Of a stretch of 64,000 nucleotides of DNA, positions 40,750-48,198 are shown piece after piece. The DNA comes from Candidatus Saccharimonadia bacterium (GTDB lineage: Bacteria > Patescibacteriota > Saccharimonadia > Saccharimonadales > Saccharimonadaceae). The position numbers and the translations under genes were made by a program. How positions within the stretch are numbered: position 1 is the stretch's first letter; each line of letters begins with the position of its first letter. Under the pieces are notes generated by a model. It saw only the letters and a program-made list of their open reading frames with translations. It did not search any database and was not told the DNA's origin. Where the stretch lies: NCBI GenBank assembly GCA_023257145.1, contig JALRDA010000131.1, forward strand, positions 11,479-75,478, in the 5' to 3' direction.

Positions 40750-41437
40750 TCAGTTGGTGACACCAAATCATATTGGCTTCATTGTCGACGGCAACCGCCG
40801 CTGGGCGAAGGAGCATGGCTTGCCAGCCTATGAAGGTCACTTAGCAGGCTATGATGCTTTGAAAGAGGTGGCCTTTGCGACGCTAAAAGCTGGTGTGCCG
40901 TATGCTTCGGCGTACGTGTTTTCGACTGAAAATTGGAAACGCAGCGAAGATGAAGTTGGCAAGCTGATGAATTTAATCATGCATGCATTTAAGGTTGACC
41001 TAAAGACGTTCATCGATAACAATGTTCAGCTGCGAATTATTGGTTCGCGTGAACGACTGAGTGACAAAGTCAAAAAGGTGTTAGATCAGGCAGAGGCAAA
41101 AACTGCTCATATGACCGGTGGTGTATTTATCCTATGTCTTAACTATGGCGGTCAAGCAGAGATTGCGGATGCGTGCAAAAAAATTGTTCAGTCGGGCATT
41201 CAGGCAGATGCGGTTACCCCCGAGCTAATCGAGCAGAATCTTTATGCTCCAGACATTCCGCCTATTGATATCGTGGTTCGAACGAGCGGGGAGCAACGAC
41301 TTAGTAACTTTATGCTATGGCGTGCTGCTTATAGTGAATTTCTATTCCTCGAAAAATTCTGGCCCGACATGACAAAACAGGATGTCACGGGTATACTAGA
41401 AGAATATTCACGGCGTAGCCGACGATTTGGAGGGTAA
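40742..41437 (+). CDS. uppS: isoprenyl transferase (undecaprenyl diphosphate synthase)
   Basis: A 231-residue cis-prenyltransferase that makes the C55 lipid carrier for wall polymers. GFIVDGNRRWAKEHG with the catalytic Asp, the YVFSTENWKRSEDEVG segment, and the substrate-site arginines in VVRTSGEQRLSNFMLWRAAYSEFLF are all present. The start is GTG, inside the previous gene by eight bases. rseP begins one base after its stop. Confidence 0.97.
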   Translation: MADQLVTPNHIGFIVDGNRRWAKEHGLPAYEGHLAGYDALKEVAFATLKAGVPYASAYVFSTENWKRSEDEVGKLMNLIMHAFKVDLKTFIDNNVQLRIIGSRERLSDKVKKVLDQAEAKTAHMTGGVFILCLNYGGQAEIADACKKIVQSGIQADAVTPELIEQNLYAPDIPPIDIVVRTSGEQRLSNFMLWRAAYSEFLFLEKFWPDMTKQDVTGILEEYSRRSRRFGG

Positions 41438-42580
41438 ATGGAATTAATTTTTGGGATCATAGTTGGTGTATTAATCCTGGTTTTTTTAGTGTCAGTACAC
41501 GAACTGGGGCATGCAATTTTTGCTCAACGTAACGGCGTCGTAGTCGAAGAATTTGGCATAGGTTTTCCTCCGCGCGCGTGGGGAAAAAAGTTGAAGAACG
41601 GTATTTTGTTCACACTCAACTGGCTACCGTTAGGTGGATTTGTGCGATTACAGGGCGAGCACGACTCGGCGAATAAAAAAGGTGATTACGGTGCAGCAAC
41701 GTACTGGCAAAAAACAAGGATTTTGCTTGCCGGTGTGTTGATCAACTGGCTTGTGGCTGTCTTGTTGCTAACCGTACTCGCATGGACTGGTCTACCAAAG
41801 ATTTTACCTAATCAATTTTCGATTGCAAGTGATACGACTATTGTTAAAAAGCCAATTGAACTAACGCTCGTGGCAGCGGATTCTCCGGCTGCGAAAGCTG
41901 GACTGCAGTCTGGCGATCAAATCCTCCGTTTTGGTGGCGAGGTGACGAGTACTTCCGAGGATCTATCTAAGGCAACTAAAGCCAATAAAGGCAAGACGGT
42001 CGAAGTGATTTACTCGCGCGACGGCGTTGAAGCACGAAAGAGTGTTACGCTGCGGTCTGATGCAGAAAAGGGGTACCTTGGCGTCAGTTCGAGTCAGCGT
42101 CAGTTAATTCAGGCAAGTTGGTCGGCACCAATTGTCGGTGTTGCGACTACAGCGCAGTTTACATATGTGACGCTGCAGGGGCTTGGAAACTTGTTCACTG
42201 ACTTTACAAAAGGCGTGTTCCTGCAGTTTAGTCCTAGTGAAACAACACGCCAAGAGGCGGGTGAAAGTCTAGAGAAGGCTGGAAATAGCGTCGCAGGTCC
42301 GATCGGTATTCTGGGTACGATTTTCCCGGCTGCTGAACAGGCTGGTTTGACACAGCTAACTTTCCTGACGGCGATCATATCATTGACACTGGCTGTAATG
42401 AACGCACTGCCGATACCTGCGTTAGATGGCGGACGATGGTTTACGATGACAATTTTCCGGTTACTTAAGAAGCCGCTCACTAAAGAGCGTGAAGAGAAAA
42501 TTCAGACTGTCGGTTTTATGATTTTAATGGGCTTAATAGTAGTGGTGACGATTGCAGATGTCAGTAAATTCTTTAAATAA
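41438..42580 (+). CDS. rseP: RseP-like site-2 zinc metalloprotease
   Basis: A 380-residue intramembrane protease (M50). The zinc motif HELGH is at residues 21-25 in the first membrane helix, a PDZ domain sits at about 140-210 (AKAGLQSGDQIL), and the third ligand region NALPIPALDGGRW is in the third helix. It cleaves transmembrane regulators or leftover signal peptides. A GGAGG site lies in the end of uppS. It overlaps the next gene by about 23 bases. Confidence 0.95.
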   Translation: MELIFGIIVGVLILVFLVSVHELGHAIFAQRNGVVVEEFGIGFPPRAWGKKLKNGILFTLNWLPLGGFVRLQGEHDSANKKGDYGAATYWQKTRILLAGVLINWLVAVLLLTVLAWTGLPKILPNQFSIASDTTIVKKPIELTLVAADSPAAKAGLQSGDQILRFGGEVTSTSEDLSKATKANKGKTVEVIYSRDGVEARKSVTLRSDAEKGYLGVSSSQRQLIQASWSAPIVGVATTAQFTYVTLQGLGNLFTDFTKGVFLQFSPSETTRQEAGESLEKAGNSVAGPIGILGTIFPAAEQAGLTQLTFLTAIISLTLAVMNALPIPALDGGRWFTMTIFRLLKKPLTKEREEKIQTVGFMILMGLIVVVTIADVSKFFK

Positions 42581-43373
42581 GTCAGAAGCGCAGGCTGTTG
42601 AAGCCGGTGGTGTCTCGCGAAACCGTAACTGGTGGGCGATTGTTGCGTTGCCGTTCTGGGTGTTTGGTTGCTTTATCTTTGCCCAAGTGGTTGTTGTTGC
42701 ACTATTGGCTGGTTTGCAGGGGATTGGGGTAGGTTTCGAGGGCGTCAATGTATCTGTCCTTGAGACGGTAGGTGCTGCCGTTATCTATCTGCTGTGTTTT
42801 GGTTTGATTGTTGGGTTGCCTTGGGCTGTGAAGCGATATCGAACAGATCGTAGTGATCTTGGTATTGCACGATTGCCGTCGTGGATGGATCTTGGTTTGG
42901 CGCCAGCGGGGTTTGTCGTCTACTTGCTCGCTTCAGGGGTTATAATGTACGTTGTTGCGCAATTGGTGCCTGGATTCAACGCAGGGGAACGTCAGGAAAT
43001 TGGGTTCCAGAATTTGTCCCATAGCTACGAGTACATCTTGGCATTTATTACGCTTGTTGTTGTCGCACCGATTGCTGAAGAGGCGATATTTCGCGGCTAT
43101 TTGTATGGAAAATTACGCAAAGCGGCGCCGGTTTGGGCGTCTATACTCGTCACAAGTCTCTTGTTTGGGGCATTGCATATGAAGTGGGATGGTAATTTAC
43201 TAGCGGGCGTAAATGTCGGCATCGACGTCTTTATCCTGAGTATTGTGATGTGTAGCCTGCGTGAAATCACCGGCAGTATTTGGACCGGAGTTTTGCTCCA
43301 TATGATGAAAAATGGTTTAGCATATTATCTTCTCTTTATTAATACGTCCTTATTGACTACAATGGGTGGGTAA
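42558..43373 (+). CDS. CPBP (CAAX-type) intramembrane protease
   Basis: A 271-residue protein with about seven or eight membrane helices. The first motif EEAIFRGYLYGKLR (EExxxR) and later His residues (FGALHMKW, LLHMMKNGLAY) form the active site of the CPBP/ABI glutamic-type intramembrane protease family. Targets are unknown; following rseP, it gives two intramembrane proteases in a row. ATG 42558 is preferred over TTG 42552; both lie in the rseP end. Confidence 0.9.
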   Translation: MSVNSLNKSEAQAVEAGGVSRNRNWWAIVALPFWVFGCFIFAQVVVVALLAGLQGIGVGFEGVNVSVLETVGAAVIYLLCFGLIVGLPWAVKRYRTDRSDLGIARLPSWMDLGLAPAGFVVYLLASGVIMYVVAQLVPGFNAGERQEIGFQNLSHSYEYILAFITLVVVAPIAEEAIFRGYLYGKLRKAAPVWASILVTSLLFGALHMKWDGNLLAGVNVGIDVFILSIVMCSLREITGSIWTGVLLHMMKNGLAYYLLFINTSLLTTMGG

Positions 43374-43473
43374 TGATGTCGATTATTCCATCTTTTCTTT
43401 ATCAATTGCCGCTTGGTCGGTAGTTTCTTTTAATACCTAGCACACAGAAAAACTAATTCAGGAGAGAGATCTT

Positions 43474-44718
43474 ATGCGAGTATCAAAATTATTCACTAAA
43501 ACAAGTAAAACAGCACCAGCGGATGAAGTGGCAAAAAATGCACAGTTGTTGATTCGCGCTGGGTATATACACAAGGAAATGGCCGGTGTATATGACTACT
43601 TGCCACTTGGAAAAATCGTTTTGAATAAAATCATAGACATCATCCGAGAAGAAATGAACGCTATTGGTGGAAACGAACTGAGTCTTACGGCTTTGCAGCA
43701 AAAAGATGCCTGGGAGGCGTCCGGACGATGGAACGATCAGGTGATGGATGTATGGTTCAAGACGAAGCTTGCGAGTGGCAGCGAATTAGGCTTGGCGCCA
43801 ACGCACGAAGAGCCTCTGACAAAACTGATGAAGAGTTTTATTAGTAGCTATAAAGATCTACCTGTCTACCCGTATCAATTCCAAATCAAGTTCCGTAACG
43901 AGCTTCGCAGTAAAAGCGGGCTGATGCGTGGACGAGAGTTTTGGATGAAAGACTTGTACAGCTTTAGTCGAACTCAAGAAGAACACGATCAATTCTATGA
44001 AACTATTAGTTTAGCGTACGATCGTGTGTACGATCGCCTTGGTCTTGGCGATATTACCTACAAGACATTTGCCAGTGGTGGTAGCTTTGCAAAGTACAGT
44101 CATGAATTCCAGACGCTTAGCCCAGTTGGCGAGGACAAGATCTATGTGCATGAGGCTAAAAAGATTGCAATTAACGAAGAGGTATACAACGATGAGGTGC
44201 TTGCTGACCTTGGGGTGACACGCGACGAGTTGACGGAGCGTACCGCCGTAGAAGTGGGGAATATCTTTACGCTCGGTACGAAGTTTTCTGATGCGCTTGA
44301 TTTGAATTATACAGACGAGGACGGCACTAGTAAGCGTGTTGTTATGGGTAGTTATGGCATCGGTCCAAGTCGCGTCATGGGGCTAATTGCCGAACATTTT
44401 AGCGACGACAAGGGGCTAGTCTGGCCTGAAAACGTCGCACCATTCCGCGTCTATCTGGTGCGCATCGGCGGCGAACAGGCAGTTGCTCATGCTGATGCAC
44501 TGTACGATGAGTTAAGTGCAAAGGGGATTGAAGTTTTATACGACGATCGAGATGAGCGCCCAGGAGCGAAATTTGCAGATGCTGAACTAATGGGTATACC
44601 ATACCGAGTGACCGTGAGCGATCGACTTATCGAGGCGGGGCAGTATGAGTTTACCCCTAGAACTGGCGGTGAAACCACTCTATTGACACGTGACGAGCTG
44701 CTTGATAAACTAAATTGA
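43474..44718 (+). CDS. proS: prolyl-tRNA synthetase without editing insertion
   Basis: A 414-residue class II synthetase. The N-terminal ProS start (RVSKLFTKTSKTAPADEVAKNAQLLIRAGY), motif 2 (QIKFRNELRSKSGLMRGREFWMKDLYSF), and motif 3 (MGSYGIGPSRVMGLIAEH) are present, followed by an anticodon-binding domain. The roughly 180-residue INS domain that bacterial ProS uses to deacylate Ala-tRNA-Pro is missing: the chain runs straight from FASGGSFAKYSHEFQTLSPVGED to a short segment. A GGAGAGAG site precedes the ATG. Confidence 0.96.
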   Translation: MRVSKLFTKTSKTAPADEVAKNAQLLIRAGYIHKEMAGVYDYLPLGKIVLNKIIDIIREEMNAIGGNELSLTALQQKDAWEASGRWNDQVMDVWFKTKLASGSELGLAPTHEEPLTKLMKSFISSYKDLPVYPYQFQIKFRNELRSKSGLMRGREFWMKDLYSFSRTQEEHDQFYETISLAYDRVYDRLGLGDITYKTFASGGSFAKYSHEFQTLSPVGEDKIYVHEAKKIAINEEVYNDEVLADLGVTRDELTERTAVEVGNIFTLGTKFSDALDLNYTDEDGTSKRVVMGSYGIGPSRVMGLIAEHFSDDKGLVWPENVAPFRVYLVRIGGEQAVAHADALYDELSAKGIEVLYDDRDERPGAKFADAELMGIPYRVTVSDRLIEAGQYEFTPRTGGETTLLTRDELLDKLN

Positions 44719-44741
44719 CTGTAAGAAACTTCAGGAGGGTT

Positions 44742-44763
44742 ACGCTATATATAGCGTTTTAAA
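44742..44763 (+). terminator. terminator after proS
   Basis: ACGCTATATATAGCGT self-complementary hairpin followed by TTTTAAAAT. Confidence 0.6.
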
Positions 44764-44814
44764 ATATATAAAAGCCCCATATAATGGAATTAGATCAATT
44801 TAGAGGATAAACGT

Positions 44815-45270
44815 ATGAAAAAAATGTATCAAATTACCGACGAAGGTAAAAAAGAACTTGAAACAGAACTGGCTGAGTTAGTCGGACGCCGCGGCGCTAT
44901 TGCTGACAAAATTGCCGAAGCGCGAGATTTCGGTGACCTAAGCGAGAACGCTGAATATGACAGCGCCCGCGAAGAGCAAGGGCTTGTTGAAAGTCGTATC
45001 GCTGAAATCGAAGATATTCTTTTGAATGCGGAGCTGATCAAAGCTGAAAAAAGCTCAAATGTTATCTTGGGAAGCAAGGTAGAGCTAATGTCAGGCAAGA
45101 AGACGACGACATATTCAGTCGTTGGCCCTGTTGAAGCAAACCCGCTCGAGGGAAAGATCAGTAACGAATCTCCACTAGGTGAAGCACTGATGGGTAAAAA
45201 AGTTGGCGACAGCGCAACAATTACAACTCAAAAGGGTGAAATTACGTACGAAATCGTAAAAATAGGCTAG
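44815..45270 (+). CDS. greA: transcription elongation factor GreA
   Basis: A 151-residue factor that rescues backtracked RNA polymerase by stimulating transcript cleavage. The coiled-coil tip with the acidic pair (ARDFGDLSENAEYDSAREEQ) and the C-terminal FKBP-like domain (SPLGEALMGKKVGDSATI) are clear. A TATAAT at about 44780 and a GAGG site precede the ATG; ATG 44824 is an alternative. Confidence 0.96.
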   Translation: MKKMYQITDEGKKELETELAELVGRRGAIADKIAEARDFGDLSENAEYDSAREEQGLVESRIAEIEDILLNAELIKAEKSSNVILGSKVELMSGKKTTTYSVVGPVEANPLEGKISNESPLGEALMGKKVGDSATITTQKGEITYEIVKIG

Positions 45271-45287
45271 ACTATCCAGGCTGTATA

Positions 45288-45318
45288 AACTCGCTCATTA
45301 CAATGGGTGAGTTTTTAA
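45288..45318 (+). terminator. terminator after greA
   Basis: AAACTCGCTCATT pairs (with two G-U pairs) with AATGGGTGAGTTT; TTAATT follows. Confidence 0.82.
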
Positions 45319-45334
45319 TTTGGCATAAATACGC

Positions 45335-45340
45335 TATACT
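45335..45340 (+). promoter_or_regulatory. -10 box of lysS, near-leaderless
   Basis: TATACT; predicted +1 at 45347, three bases before the ATG at 45350. Confidence 0.6.
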
Positions 45341-45349
45341 GTAACAGAT

Positions 45350-46852
45350 ATGGCAACACTACAAGACTACCGCGATGAGCGATTACGAAAACTTGATGAA
45401 CTTAAGGCGCTAGGGATTAATCCTTTCCCGGCCGAAAGTCATCGCACACATCACGCGGGTGCGATTTCTGCTGACTTTGAGCAACTTGAGGGTCAGACGG
45501 TGATTGTTGCAGGTCGCATTACGAGTATTCGTAAGTTCGGCAAACTGGCGTTTATTGTTATTAAAGACCAGAGTGGGCAAGTGCAACTGTTCCTACGAGC
45601 AGGTGAAGTTGCCGAGCTTGATGTGACTGCCGGCACGATCGGCATAAAAGAGCTGCCACTGCTTGATACGGGTGATTTTATTGAGGCTGCGGGTCCTGTC
45701 ATCAAGACACAGACCGGTGAAATTTCGATTGCCGCAAATACCCTGCGACTACTGACAAAATCGCTACGTCCAATGCCCACAGAACTGACAAACAAAGAAG
45801 AGCGTTTGCGTCGCCGGTACGTCGACATGAACGTCAATCAAGAGGTTCGTGAGCGTTTTGTGCGTCGGTCAAAATTTTGGCAGGCGACGCGTGATTACTT
45901 AAATCAAAACGGCTTTATAGAAGTTAATATTCCCGTGCTTGAACATACGACTGGTGGTGCGGACGCAAATCCCTTTGTCACGCACATGGACGCACTAGAC
46001 CAAGATTTCTACCTTCGTATTAGTCACGAGCTACCATTGAAGCGATTAATTGGTGCTGGGTTTGAAAAAGTCTACGATCTAGGTCCTCGCTTCCGCAATG
46101 AAAATTATAGTGACGAACATCTTCCAGAGCACGTCGCGATGGAGTGGTACTGGGCGTACGCCAACTGGCAAGATGGCATGAAGTTTATGGAAGGCATGTA
46201 CAAACATGTGCTTCAGCAAACATTTGGCACTCTGCAGTTCAAGTTAGGTAAATTTGATATCGATATGAGCGGTGAGTGGGAAGTATGGGATTACGCCACG
46301 GTTATTAAAGAGAGATATGGGATTGACGTCTACGAGTCGTCGTTAGATGACGTGAAGCGTGCGCTAGCTGATAACAAGCTCGAAGTCGAGCAGACGGAGA
46401 ATCGTGCTCGCGGTATCGACAAGTTATGGAAAAACATCCGCAAAGATGTTGCTGGGCCAGTATGGCTAATCAATACACCGAAATTTATTAGTCCACTTGC
46501 AAAATCAAATCCAGACAACGAACAGACGGTACAGCGATTCCAGCCGGTCATGGCCGGCTCTGAGCTAGGGAATGGCTTCTCTGAATTAAATGACCCGGTT
46601 GATCAGCTAAATCGTTTCGTTGAGCAACAGAATATGCGCGAAGCGGGTGATGATGAAGCGATGATGCTTGATATAGATTTTGTCGAAATGCTGGAATATG
46701 GCATGCCACCCGCTTGCGGCTGGGGATATAGTGAGCGAGTATTCTGGATTTTCGAAGGCGTAACCGCCCGTGAAGGGGTACCGTTTCCGCAGTTGCGAAC
46801 GGAATATGACAATACGACCCGCGAAATATACCCAGAAGTAAATCTGGACTAA
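45350..46852 (+). CDS. lysS: lysyl-tRNA synthetase, class II
   Basis: A 500-residue enzyme. The N-terminal OB-fold anticodon domain (VIVAGRITSIRKFGKLAFIVIKDQSG), motif 2 (VYDLGPRFRNENYSDEHLPEHVAMEWYWAY) and motif 3 (MPPACGWGYSERVFWIFEG) are present. The segment FVTHMDALDQDFYLRISHELPLKRLIGAGFEKVYDLG is typical of LysS. The start codon almost abuts the -10 box. Confidence 0.97.
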   Translation: MATLQDYRDERLRKLDELKALGINPFPAESHRTHHAGAISADFEQLEGQTVIVAGRITSIRKFGKLAFIVIKDQSGQVQLFLRAGEVAELDVTAGTIGIKELPLLDTGDFIEAAGPVIKTQTGEISIAANTLRLLTKSLRPMPTELTNKEERLRRRYVDMNVNQEVRERFVRRSKFWQATRDYLNQNGFIEVNIPVLEHTTGGADANPFVTHMDALDQDFYLRISHELPLKRLIGAGFEKVYDLGPRFRNENYSDEHLPEHVAMEWYWAYANWQDGMKFMEGMYKHVLQQTFGTLQFKLGKFDIDMSGEWEVWDYATVIKERYGIDVYESSLDDVKRALADNKLEVEQTENRARGIDKLWKNIRKDVAGPVWLINTPKFISPLAKSNPDNEQTVQRFQPVMAGSELGNGFSELNDPVDQLNRFVEQQNMREAGDDEAMMLDIDFVEMLEYGMPPACGWGYSERVFWIFEGVTAREGVPFPQLRTEYDNTTREIYPEVNLD

Positions 46853-46854
46853 CT

Positions 46855-46883
46855 AAAAGACCGACACACTGTCGGTCTTTTTT
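46855..46883 (+). terminator. terminator after lysS
   Basis: AAAAGACCGAC pairs with GTCGGTCTTTT around ACACT; T-run follows. Confidence 0.9.
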
Positions 46884-46899
46884 ATGAATAGCGTTGATG

Positions 46900-47196
46900 C
46901 TATTCTTCTTCTGTTTCGGCAATTTCACCAATAAGAATATCAATTTCGTTTTGGACGATCTCATGCATGTTGGGTATATGCTTTTCGAGCCATTCACCAA
47001 GCTCTTGTTCAGAGGCGTTTTCCTGCATATCAGCGAGCGTCTTAAGTTGGTCTTCGTCAAGTGATTCGGCAATCTCTATGCCAACACGTTCTTGCAGCGT
47101 TTCGTTTAGGTGGTCGAGCAGGGCTTCGACATCCTCGCCCGTTAGATCAAAACCGAGTGCTTCGAGGGTGCTTTGCGTGATGTAAAAATGATTCAT
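46900..47196 (-). CDS. small acidic helical protein, DUF5663-like
   Basis: A 98-residue acidic protein made of helices (TQSTLEALGFDLTGEDVEALLDHLNETLQERVGIEIAESL, DEDQLKTLADMQENASEQELGEWLEKHIPNMHEIV). The pattern LTEEDxxxL...LNETLQERVG, with a final IVQNEIDILIGEI, resembles DUF5663 proteins, common in Patescibacteria and without known function. A minus-strand TATACT about 40 bases before the ATG is the likely -10. It faces lysS tail to tail. Confidence 0.7.
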   Translation of the reverse strand: MNHFYITQSTLEALGFDLTGEDVEALLDHLNETLQERVGIEIAESLDEDQLKTLADMQENASEQELGEWLEKHIPNMHEIVQNEIDILIGEIAETEEE

Positions 47197-47251
47197 AAAT
47201 AAAATTCCGCCATTCGTTATTATGCTACTAGTATACGTGATTGATGGGTGA

Positions 47252-47491
47252 CTATGGCTGGTTTTCTAGGTGAAAGGTCGTATCTTCTTGGGCGAAATGT
47301 ACAAGTGCTGCCTCGCCTAGTTTCGAAAGCGACAGACGCTCAACGAGCATTTGCTCGGCGCGGGCGGTTGGCCTGGTGAAATTTACTTCTTGGTGACCCT
47401 TTTGCTGGGTAAGCGTGTATTCGCCGATTTTATGTGCCGCAAACCTGGTTGCCGTAACGGGGTCGATAAGGGGGAGTGTTTCTTTTGTCAT
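47252..47491 (-). CDS. small protein of unknown function, 79 residues
   Basis: No family recognised. Sequence is soluble with an apparent strand-helix pattern (LPLIDPVTATRFAAHKIGEYTLTQQ, RAEQMLVERLSLSKLGEAALVHFAQED). Upstream on the minus strand lies TTGACA and a short inverted repeat ACACTATCGTGT, but no well-spaced -10 box. It sits between the DUF5663-like gene and the hsp20 hairpin. Confidence 0.5.
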   Translation of the reverse strand: MTKETLPLIDPVTATRFAAHKIGEYTLTQQKGHQEVNFTRPTARAEQMLVERLSLSKLGEAALVHFAQEDTTFHLENQP

Positions 47492-47580
47492 TTTTATTTC
47501 TTACACGATAGTGTGTATTTCTATTGTCAATCTACTTTATCATAAGTATTATAAAAAGTCAATCTGTGCGACTAAGAGCA

Positions 47581-47615
47581 CCTTAAATGACGCTCATCGC
47601 GAGCGTCATTTAAGG
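47581..47615. terminator. 15-bp perfect hairpin downstream of hsp20
   Basis: CCTTAAATGACGCTC pairs perfectly with GAGCGTCATTTAAGG around ATCGC. It lies just past the hsp20 stop on the minus strand; no long T-run, so mRNA 3' end protection is also possible. Confidence 0.7.
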
Positions 47616-47625
47616 TCGGGATTGG

Positions 47626-48057
47626 TTACTTGTGCGATTTGCTTTTAATGGCAATTTTCTTAGGCTCTGGAAGAGGGGTGAGTGGAACGGTGACCTTTAG
47701 GATGCCGTCGTCTAAATGTGCTTGAATCGCATCCGCATCAGCACGTTTAGGTAGCTGGATGCGGCGATAAAAACTACTGCTACTTTCGCGCACAACGTAC
47801 TTTTTGCTTTTGTCCTCTTCTTTTTCGTGGCGTTCTGCTTGGATGACAAGCGCGCCTTCGTCGACTTGTATGTGTACGTCCTGTTCGTTAAAGTTCGGCA
47901 GGTGTGCCTCGACGACCATATGATTGTTATCGTCGGTGTAGACGTCGGTAGTGGGGATGGTAACCCCTTTTAGTGGTGACATCCAGTCATCACTAAAAAA
48001 TTGTTTTTGCAAAGCATTTAGCTCGGCAAACGGATCATAGCGCATTAGTTTATCCAT
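47626..48057 (-). CDS. small heat shock protein Hsp20
   Basis: A 143-residue chaperone that binds unfolding proteins without ATP. The alpha-crystallin domain (about residues 38-130) shows the strands VEAHLPNFNEQDVHIQVDEGALVIQAERHEKE, the FYRRIQLPKRADADAIQAHLDDGILKVTVPL core with its LDDGILKV motif, and a C-terminal basic end. An AAAGGAG site precedes the ATG. Upstream is a promoter with a CIRCE operator, so heat-shock control by HrcA is expected although hrcA is not in the window. Confidence 0.95.
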   Translation of the reverse strand: MDKLMRYDPFAELNALQKQFFSDDWMSPLKGVTIPTTDVYTDDNNHMVVEAHLPNFNEQDVHIQVDEGALVIQAERHEKEEDKSKKYVVRESSSSFYRRIQLPKRADADAIQAHLDDGILKVTVPLTPLPEPKKIAIKSKSHK

Positions 48058-48100
48058 TATATTTTCTCCTTTCGTTAAATTAGTTAATGTAACGTTCGAG

Positions 48101-48118
48101 AGAAGCTATAACGCTTCT
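48101..48118 (-). promoter_or_regulatory. hairpin at the 5' end of the hsp20 mRNA
   Basis: AGAAGC-TATAAC-GCTTCT forms a perfect six-base-pair hairpin exactly at the predicted transcription start (about 48118), suggesting 5' end stabilisation of the message. Confidence 0.5.
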
Positions 48119-48124
48119 ATATCT

Positions 48125-48154
48125 AGTATAAAATCGCTAGCACTCCATCGTCAA
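48125..48154 (-). promoter_or_regulatory. hsp20 promoter
   Basis: Minus-strand -35 TTGACG (48149-48154), 18 bases, -10 TATACT (48125-48130). The -35 and part of the spacer lie within the CIRCE element. Confidence 0.7.
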
Positions 48155-48163
48155 GAGCGCTAG
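48137..48163. promoter_or_regulatory. CIRCE operator (HrcA binding site)
   Basis: CTAGCACTC, nine bases, GAGCGCTAG matches the CIRCE consensus TTAGCACTC-N9-GAGTGCTAA at 15 of 18 arm positions with exact spacing. It covers the hsp20 -35 region and ends where the -35 of the divergent helicase gene would begin. Confidence 0.88.
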
Positions 48164-48186
48164 TTAGGGTTTTTAACCATATGCGG

Positions 48187-48192
48187 TACAAT
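48187..48192 (+). promoter_or_regulatory. -10 box of the helicase gene, predicted leaderless
   Basis: TACAAT; six bases later comes the ATG at 48199, so +1 falls on the start codon. Confidence 0.6.
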
Positions 48193-48198
48193 AAAAGC

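Noticed and set aside
47503..47518. Short ACAC-GATA-GTGT inverted repeat upstream of the 79-residue gene as an operator
   Set aside because: It is too short to set apart from chance, and the nearby promoter elements are poorly spaced.
48181..48198. Upstream ATG as helicase start
   Set aside because: It lies upstream of the TACAAT -10 box, so it would not be on the transcript.
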